DNA from: Knufia peltigerae
Taxonomy: Eukaryota > Ascomycota > Eurotiomycetes > Chaetothyriales > Trichomeriaceae
Length of the DNA: 64,000 bases
Assembly: GCA_030247855.1 (NCBI GenBank)
Contig: JAPDRN010000020.1
Span: 124,001-188,000, forward strand
Direction of reading: 5' to 3'
The notes beneath the pieces are model-generated. The model saw only the letters and a program-made list of their open reading frames with translations, did not search any database and had not been told where the DNA came from. Shown in pieces: positions 57,842 to 64,000 of the stretch. Each line of letters starts with the position of its first letter. Position 1 is the stretch's first letter. The position numbers were made by a program, and so were the translations under genes.

Positions 57842-58954
57842 TCATACGACGGCAGCCTTTCCGCTGTCCCTCCTCTCGACGAACCTTTCAGCCCTACCGA
57901 TCAACTCCTCGTACACGGTCCAGGCCAGGGCGGAGCTGAGAGCCTTCCTCCCCATCCTCAGCCCCAAGCCGTCGAAAAAACTCTTGACGCCGTCCTCCTT
58001 CAGCATGACCCTGACGGCGTGGGCCATGTTCCTGTACTTTCCCGGCATCAACTGCAACCGGGTCTTGACGGCATCGAAAGGGTTCGTGAAGCTCGTGGCG
58101 AGTCCCGCCGCGGCCACTCCGCTGCTCGCGTTGATGGTGGCCGAGGATGCGAAACTCGCGTGTCGGCCTCTGCCGTCGTTGGTGTCCACGCCCTCCCGCT
58201 GCCCCCACTGGTCCTGTGCGACGGCGGGAGGGGACAGTAACCTGTTCAACCTGGTCTTGCAGGCCTCGTAAAAGACCACGTAGAGCCCCGCGTAAGGTGC
58301 GTCCCGCACGGCCGTGGCTCCGAACCCCGAAAAGAACCCCTTGAGTCCCTCGGACGCGTAGATGGACCGCGAGGCCGAGGCGATGGATTTGTAGGCGTAC
58401 AGGTCCGACTCGTAACGGACCTTGATCACGGTGACGGGCATGAGCACGAACCCCGCAAAGACCCTCGCGCTGGCCCCGGTGATGAGGTTCTGGGTGTTGG
58501 AGAGCTTCGGGAGGACCGAGCTGCTCTTGCGCAGAGGTGTCGACGCCGCCGACGGAGCGACGGTGTTTCCATTTCCATTCCCGGCCGCGGCCACGACCGA
58601 GGCATTTGCCAAAACCTGCCGCAGCGAGTTCAGCGACGTAAAGTAGAGCGCGGACCCGAAACCTGTGCGCAACGCCGAGGGGAGGGTGCCTCGCCAGAGG
58701 CTCGCGACGGGGTGAGGACCGGAGAGGATGGATTTGAGGACGGGGACGAGAGACGAAGACCGGGATTGTTGGACCCGGGTCTTGAGAAGGTCGGCCGGTT
58801 GGAGGAGGACCGCACTGGACACGCCCGAGGTCAGGCCAGCGAGGAAGTGAAAGTATGGGTGCGCCACCGCTGCCCTCTTGCTGCTGCTGCTGCTGCTGCG
58901 GTGGTGGTGGTTGCTCGAGACTGCTGCGGCGCCGGTCGTAACGCCATGGGACAT
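57842..58954 (-). CDS. HEM25: mitochondrial glycine carrier Hem25 (SLC25A38)
   Basis: A single exon of 370 aa. Three mitochondrial carrier repeats are seen: FLAGLTSGVSSAVLLQPADL with LKTRVQQS, the second with FVLMPVTVIKVRYESDLY, and the third with FTNPFDAVKTRLQLMPGKY, each with the PX[DE]XX[KR] signature or its known variant. The first repeat sequence is that of Hem25/SLC25A38, which brings glycine into the matrix for the first step of haem synthesis. The N-terminal 30 residues are His/Ser-rich, and two low-complexity inserts (near residues 120-150 and 240-260) are longer than in yeast. The gene is GC-rich, so a second long minus-strand frame (57894-59030) overlaps it; that one lacks carrier motifs. 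Confidence 0.93.
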   Translation of the reverse strand: MSHGVTTGAAAVSSNHHHRSSSSSSKRAAVAHPYFHFLAGLTSGVSSAVLLQPADLLKTRVQQSRSSSLVPVLKSILSGPHPVASLWRGTLPSALRTGFGSALYFTSLNSLRQVLANASVVAAAGNGNGNTVAPSAASTPLRKSSSVLPKLSNTQNLITGASARVFAGFVLMPVTVIKVRYESDLYAYKSIASASRSIYASEGLKGFFSGFGATAVRDAPYAGLYVVFYEACKTRLNRLLSPPAVAQDQWGQREGVDTNDGRGRHASFASSATINASSGVAAAGLATSFTNPFDAVKTRLQLMPGKYRNMAHAVRVMLKEDGVKSFFDGLGLRMGRKALSSALAWTVYEELIGRAERFVERRDSGKAAVV

Positions 58955-59924
58955 GGTTCTCGCACTTGTTTGTCTCCGCGGTGCGAGTGCCGGCGGTGCG
59001 GCAGAAACGCGGGAAGGGAGGAAAGGTCAACGGACAGTATTTTTTTACACCATATGTCGAGGGGAGACAGTGAAGATAAAAGTCTCCGACTGATTGTGCA
59101 GAGTCTCCATACCCTCAACACCAGTGAGTGACACTGGCCTGGAGGATCAGGTTTGTTACGAGGGGACTTGGTGAGAAAACAGCACGATACGAAAGGCGAG
59201 AAGTCATTGGAGAATGGGATTTTTGGATTAATGAAGTCATTTCCCAAATAATACGACAAAAAAGTACCAAAGATTATTGACCCGCTAAATCTGCCCTCCG
59301 GTCAAAGCCGGCGGATTTCTGACTAATAATTAGGACCCAAATACATGGAGCCAGCATCACAAGACGAACAGATTTCCTGAGCAAATCACCCCTCGGCAGT
59401 GATGCTTGTAACATTTTCACTTTGGAGTCGTGTCTGACATCCATCGCCTTCCTCTCATATACAAGCACTGACGCATGAAGGCGTAAGGTCTTTGGTGAGG
59501 GGCCCTTAGTTCTCGAGAGGCCTAGGTACAATGCATCGTACATGTCAGGAATCGTGGCGAGCAGTTGTTACTTTGCTGTGCCAGCAACCAGTAGTACAAC
59601 GTCTCTATGATACTGCGTCCATGTACTGGTAAATAGCGCCCCCAAATGACGGGTGATATTCCTGGTCACATGCCACCAGGAGGAAACTCATCATCTCCGT
59701 TGGCATGATCAGATCTCGATTGCGTGCTCGATGAGGTAGGTACTTTTGAGCTTCAAAGGCCTCCTACTTTGTCAAGCCCGATAAGTTGGAGGCCCATAAT
59801 ATCGAGAAGGGTCCTTGAACATGAAAGACCGTCAGTTTCCACACTTATTGCTCCCCATCTCTCCGATGTGGTGCTTCAGATGGACTCGAAGAGAGGACGA
59901 AACTGCCTCACATATCCGATCCAA
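58955..59924. other. intergenic interval
   Basis: The upstream side of HEM25 and the 3' side of the small membrane gene. No gene is seen. Confidence 0.5.
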
Positions 59925-60254
59925 TCAACCGGCCCTCTTCCGACTAGAAGGTTTGCCATAGCTATCGCCGAAAGAACGCAGGAACGCAGACGCTTTGTTC
60001 GATTGATCTGGTTGTCCGGGATAGCTTTGGTTGTCTCGCGGCGGCACACGCTGTCCACCGTGCTGGTTACGGCCGTGCTTGAAGTTGTCAACGATGACGT
60101 AAATCGGAACTATGATGATACTCGCAATCGTGGTGAAGAGAAGATAGAATAGCGGTGCCAGTACGAAATTGATCAACCTATTGAGCGGGTTCGTGGGAGG
60201 AAGGGGTTCGAACTTGGGTAGTTTGGGTCTTTCGTGACGACTTTGTTCAGACAT
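59925..60254 (-). CDS. small membrane protein of unknown function, 109 aa
   Basis: A single exon. The N-terminal 25 residues are basic and Pro-rich (RPKLPKFEPLPPTNPLNR); a hydrophobic stretch of about 30 residues (LINFVLAPLFYLLFTTIASI and on to YVIVD) makes one long or two short membrane segments; the C-terminus is polar, rich in Gln, Pro, Arg and Gly, ending SSRKRAG. There is no cleavable signal because the hydrophobic part starts late. I do not recognise a family. The composition, the clean ATG and the two-sided hydrophilic layout make a real gene likely. It could be a tail- or signal-anchored ER protein. Confidence 0.65.
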   Translation of the reverse strand: MSEQSRHERPKLPKFEPLPPTNPLNRLINFVLAPLFYLLFTTIASIIIVPIYVIVDNFKHGRNQHGGQRVPPRDNQSYPGQPDQSNKASAFLRSFGDSYGKPSSRKRAG

Positions 60255-60779
60255 GATGTTTTGAGACCAAGTGAAATATTGACAATGGATTACTATAATA
60301 GGAGGAAATGCGCATCTAGGAAGATGTATTCTATTGCCTTATGTATCAGAAGCCTGTCACCAGAGAGGGTTCAAGGACCCTTACGTTCAAAATTGTGCCC
60401 GTGACGTCTTGACGGATTCACTGTACAATGGGGGCGGTGCGGATGCTGAGTCATCTGTTCCCAAGACGATATGCCTCAACTCAACAGGGTGAGGGATCGT
60501 CACTCGGCGACCCGGTCTCCGATCTCTTCTCTTCAACGACTGCTCGGTATGAAGCGGACCCCCGAGACTAAGCTGTATACTCAGTGACCCTTCTGGACCC
60601 TTTCAAAATCGAGTCAGTCGAACAAAGCAGCCTCCCCCGATCGGTAGCGCCGAGGGATTCTCGGGGGACGACGGTCCAGCATTATGTTCTTGGGACATCG
60701 GTTGACGGCGACAGGCCATATGATGGAGACATAGCATCTTGAATTACGTCGCCCGCTTCCCAGATGACCTCTATCAAGA
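60255..60779. other. intergenic interval
   Basis: The upstream side of the small membrane gene and the 3' side of ZPR1. No gene is seen. Confidence 0.5.
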
Positions 60780-62150
60780 TTACTCTTGTTCATATCCTTC
60801 TGTTTTCATATCGTTGAGGCCTAGATCTTCCATCTCCTCTGCTGTTCTCTCATACTCTTCGCTTTTGATCTGAGGATCTTCCCCAGAATCCACATTCTTC
60901 TGCACGAAAGAGTTGGCAAGGGGATCTTCTAAGGTGATGGAGTACGGGAATTCGGCCTTGATAGCCTTGTCCAATTTGCTAAAGAAGGCGTCCCATCTCG
61001 CTTTTGTGTCCGATGACATGGAGTCACCCGGAGCGAGGCCTTCATCTTCCACATCGAAAATTTGGCCGTGTAGCTGATCTCTGACTTGACTCAGGAGACC
61101 CTCGACCGTAGTGAAGCGGCCGCCAAGCGTTCCTGGTTGCACCTCGAGGCCCAAATCTTGACTTTTGAGCACACAAGACTCCGACTTGAGAATGTCGCGG
61201 GACATATCTTCCACCGTCCGGATGTCCAACGTGATGCGTTTGCCCTTTTCCGGAATCGCACCACCCGTCTTGACATCGCTTGTGCGGTATCCACAGTGGT
61301 CGCAGACTGTAGCCATGATGATGACTTCTTTGAAATGGGGAATGTTGGTCTTCTTCATGTTGACTGTACACGACTTGGAGCAAGCTGGGCACTCAGCATG
61401 CAGTTCATATACCTGATCATCGACAATATCGACACCTTCCATACTATCGCCCGCAGGACCTTCGACATCCTCATCAGCAAGCAAACCCAGTTTTGCATTT
61501 TGGGCATTTGTTCGGAGATAGTCGTGTCGGATGTACTTGGAGCCTTTGTCCTCCGGTGAGGGCTCAATGAACGAGTTCCCGGACATGTCGTCTAATGAAA
61601 CGGTAAAAGGAAATGCCTTGCCCTCTAGCATGTTTCTAATCTTTTCGATAATTGCTTGCAGTGCGTTGTATAAGTCTGGAGTGGCTTCTTTCCGTGCTGG
61701 TTGATCGTATTCTAAGTCTGTCTTTATCTTCGAGACGAGACCTTCAATGTTTGTGAATTGGCCGGGCGCAGATGGCATTTCGAGATCGATATCTTCAAGC
61801 TTGAAGATACCATTGTCGCTTCGAACAACTTGTCGCTGGAAGTCGGCGGCTTTGTCCAGCTTGAAGGTATATTTGGTGCCCTTCTCTTGAATTTGGCCCG
61901 CACTTTTTACAGTATTGTTTTTCCAGCCGCAGTGATCGCAAGAGAACGACTCCAGGAGGATTTCTTTGAAGAAGGGGATCTTGATGGGTAGAATGCGAGT
62001 AACACCCTGCGAAGATTGTCAGTTATTGTCAATTAACAGAGGAATTAAACATACATTATCGCGACAATTCATGCATAGACTTTCAAGTTCGTAGAGGCCG
62101 GTTTCATTGGGCTCGGCATGAACCACTTGTGGTGCGGAGGCATCGGCCAT
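60780..62150 (-). CDS. ZPR1: zinc finger protein Zpr1
   Basis: Exons 62150-62055 and 62006-60780, a 48-base phase-0 intron (GTATGT ... TTCGCAG) between the two Cys pairs of the first zinc finger; 440 aa. Two ZPR1 modules are present, each a C4 zinc finger (CMNC ... CDHC, and CPAC ... CDHC) followed by a beta domain (GTKYTFKLDKAADFQRQVV; GKRITLDIRTVEDMSRDIL) that ends in the conserved EGL segment (FTNIEGLVSKI; FTTVEGLLSQV). Zpr1 is a conserved eukaryotic protein that in yeast acts as a dedicated chaperone for elongation factor eEF1A and moves between cytoplasm and nucleus. The acidic C-terminus is usual. Length is close to yeast Zpr1 (486 aa). Confidence 0.95.
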
Positions 62151-62505
62151 GATGAGGATTCGTGAGATGGTATGAACTGCCTGTCTGATCTGACGAGCAG
62201 GGAGGACAAAAGATTACTCGCTTTCCCTTCGCCTAGAATACTGTGTAGAAGGCTTCTGCGTATCCAGAAAAATTTCGCTGCGGGCAGAATGACGCAGAAG
62301 TTGAAAGACATGCCACCCGCCAAGGGGCCTATCACCTTATCGCGGGGGGTCGCCCTTCGGTACTGCGGGCACTAATGCAACCTAGATTTTGGGCTCAGGG
62401 ACCCTTGGAGCTGTGTCCATCGCCACCACAATGATGGCTGGAAGATGGTCGATAGGGCCAGTACTCGTAGGGTAGACTTGGTCGTACAATTTGTACGGTG
62501 ACAAC
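62151..62505. other. intergenic interval upstream of ZPR1
   Basis: A 355-base interval between two minus-strand genes. No gene is seen. Confidence 0.5.
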
Positions 62506-63078
62506 TCATCGCTTCATCAGGTCCATGAAACTGAGACTCGGTGCGGGCTTGTTCTGTGCACTCTTACTAAGAAGAGCCTGCAGACCTTCGCGATCTTTCC
62601 TGGCCTTTGCTCTTTTTTTGCTATTGGTTTTGACAGGCTGTTCGACCATTGATTCATCGGGCAAAGGCAAAGTCTTTTCTATCGACGCCGTTGAGGCTAT
62701 GGCAGGAGCCTTCCGAGGTTTGCTTTGACTCTTTCTGATGTCGGTTTTGAAAACAGCGACCTCTCTCGTCGTACGATGGCAGACCAAACATAAGTTAGAG
62801 ACTAGTGTGCTTCGAACGAGGGTCTTCTGCGATGTTGACCTTTGACGACGCCTGGCCCCCCGTGTGAAGATTTTGGTTTCTGTCGTCCATCCTGTTATGA
62901 ACAAGTTTCCACAAGCAGTGCAAGCATCGCGCTGCTGAGCTGGTGTCTTCGAAGGTCGTAATGATTGTGGCAGTTCAGTGCTTTGAGATTGCAGATGACG
63001 AGACGTTGATGGGCTGGACGAGAACAGCATGCGGCTTGATGCCCGTAAAAATTCTGCCCGTGCTTTTTGGCTGTCCAT
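62506..63078 (-). CDS. Rpr2/Snm1-like RNase P/MRP protein subunit
   Basis: A single exon of 190 aa. The start (MDSQKARAEFLRASSRMLFS, then SPSTSRHLQ) has the helical N-terminus typical of Rpr2/Rpp21/Snm1 proteins, and the zinc ribbon is given by CTACGNLFITGWTT and SNLCLVCHRTTREVA, two Cys pairs about 50 residues apart. Family members bind the RNA of RNase P (tRNA 5' processing) or of RNase MRP (rRNA processing); which complex is meant here is not clear, so no symbol is given. The middle and C-terminus are basic and disordered. The frame is open to an ATG at 63165, adding 29 residues, but 63078 puts the family N-terminus first. Confidence 0.82.
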   Translation of the reverse strand: MDSQKARAEFLRASSRMLFSSSPSTSRHLQSQSTELPQSLRPSKTPAQQRDACTACGNLFITGWTTETKIFTRGARRRQRSTSQKTLVRSTLVSNLCLVCHRTTREVAVFKTDIRKSQSKPRKAPAIASTASIEKTLPLPDESMVEQPVKTNSKKRAKARKDREGLQALLSKSAQNKPAPSLSFMDLMKR

Positions 63079-63667
63079 CTCGATAATGGTCGGTTTTCTG
63101 CTCCTCACAATGTGACATCTGGTCTCAGAAAATCGTGTACGTTGGTGTGATTTGTTCGAAACCATTTCAAGCCCAAAATTCTACAAAACCTCGCCGGGTA
63201 GCGTCAACTCTACGCGCCAAGAATATAGCTGCCCACCACACCGGTCCAGAATACTGCAGGGTTACGGGGTAATGAATCCAAGTAGGGAGTAGGCTGGAGT
63301 GATACTGAAAAGTGCTCAGCATATGGAATGAATAGGTAAAACAACGAGCCAGTACTACGGGGTGTATGCTCCCATGCAGATCGCAAAAGAAAGGCCTTCG
63401 CTGAACGGAGTACATGGAGTTGAATAAACCTTCAGAACTGACATTTGGCTTGGAAGAAGCAATCCATTTCAGAAGGTCGAGGAGTCATGCTCCATCGTCG
63501 TCGTCGTAGGCATCATTATATCGAGGCAAGAAGCCGGCGGTTCCAGAATTACCCTTACATTTGTGAACGACTTCGTATTTCGTATTCCATCTACTTGTAG
63601 GTACTCGTACGTTTTTCATGATCGCCATTCAAGCTCAGATTGCCAGACTTACTAGGGCTTGTTACAT
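63079..63667. other. intergenic interval
   Basis: It carries one ACGGAGTA copy (63405-63412). No gene is seen. Confidence 0.45.
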
Positions 63668-64000
63668 CTAGGGTAGTAGGACTCCATCCTCGCCCGACTT
63701 TTCTTCTGTGAGTATCGGGTCAGGCAATGGGACCTGCAGATCAGCCAATTGGTGCCAGGGTGTCAGAACGAGTTGGCTGGTGAGGCCGACCAGCCCCAAC
63801 CTGTAAGCGAGTAAGGAAGTGCGGGGCAGACACAGCGAGATCTGGGGTTTGACCATCCGGTCGGTCGGAGGGGATCGCTCTGCTCTTGTCTCTTCTGTCG
63901 ATTTGTCAGGGCCCTCAACAATATCCATCATTCTTTCTTCGATTTCCATCTCATCTCGTCTCCATTCCATCGGATCGTATGCAGCAATCGACGCCCTAGA
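63668..64000 (-). CDS. possible C-terminal exon of a gene running off the window
   Basis: The minus-strand frame is open from the window edge to the stop at 63668, about 110 codons. It reads AAYDPMEWRRDEMEIEERMM, then acidic and Ser/Thr-rich residues, then LCLPRTSLLAYRLGLVGLTS and TPWHQLADLQVPLPDP. The composition looks like protein, not like noise, but I do not recognise the family. An ATG at 63970 could also be a true start. The part between may include an intron, since a TTACAG occurs. It may be a partial gene. Confidence 0.35.
   Translation of the reverse strand, partial: SRASIAAYDPMEWRRDEMEIEERMMDIVEGPDKSTEETRAERSPPTDRMVKPQISLCLPRTSLLAYRLGLVGLTSQLVLTPWHQLADLQVPLPDPILTEEKSGEDGVLLP

Noticed and set aside
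57894..59030. 378-codon minus-strand frame overlapping HEM25
   Set aside because: Same strand, other frame; an Arg/Gly-rich product of GC-rich DNA with no carrier motif.

Overview
The window is nuclear DNA of a filamentous ascomycete (Pezizomycotina). The evidence is many short introns (mostly 46-125 bases) with GTNNGT-type donors, dense single genes on both strands, and fungus-specific families: NmrA-like protein, asparaginase with ankyrin repeats, DUF1996, Rot1, Ost2, and a C2H2 plus fungal-type transcription factor. Protein flavour and the interspersed ACGGAGTA motif would fit Eurotiomycetes, perhaps Chaetothyriales; that placement is an inference. I find no rRNA, no convincing tRNA, no intact transposon and no CRISPR.

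Layout. 1-2.4 kb is gene-free and motif-rich. 2.4-7.1 kb holds an NmrA-like regulator and an L-asparaginase, both related to nitrogen. 9.3-15.1 kb carries a secreted DUF1996 protein, a 143-aa unknown and an amino acid transporter. 16.7-25.3 kb carries the ribosome factor MAK21, a previously hidden 79-aa two-exon gene, a GPI-anchor-like secreted protein and a vacuolar Ca2+/H+ exchanger. 25.3-27.5 kb is gene-poor. 27.5-37.4 kb is a run of tRNA(Ile)-lysidine synthase, a 2-oxoglutarate oxygenase, RRN3, UTP23, a TMEM14 protein and OST2. 38.2-48.9 kb has a secreted SET protein, a PTC7-like phosphatase, MTR10, SME1, a 5-formyl-THF cyclo-ligase and ROT1. 49.4-64 kb has a GFA protein, a large zinc-finger regulator, the mitochondrial glycine carrier HEM25, a small membrane protein, ZPR1, an Rpr2/Snm1-like RNase P/MRP subunit and one gene running off the right edge.

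Most genes are housekeeping and do not form an operon or an obvious biosynthetic cluster. Themes recur: ribosome and RNA metabolism (MAK21, RRN3, UTP23, SME1, MTR10, Rpr2-like, TilS), ER and secretory function (OST2, ROT1, secreted SET, GPI protein) and mitochondrial/one-carbon metabolism (HEM25, PTC7-like, TilS, cyclo-ligase). Exon coordinates were worked out by hand from splice sites, and for every joined gene the total length is divisible by three.

The most notable points are the 79-aa gene, two genes whose coding exon 1 is only 3 or 4 bases long, a SET-domain protein with a secretory signal, and sixteen copies of the 8-mer ACGGAGTA outside coding sequence. I did not find a clearly new multi-gene system.
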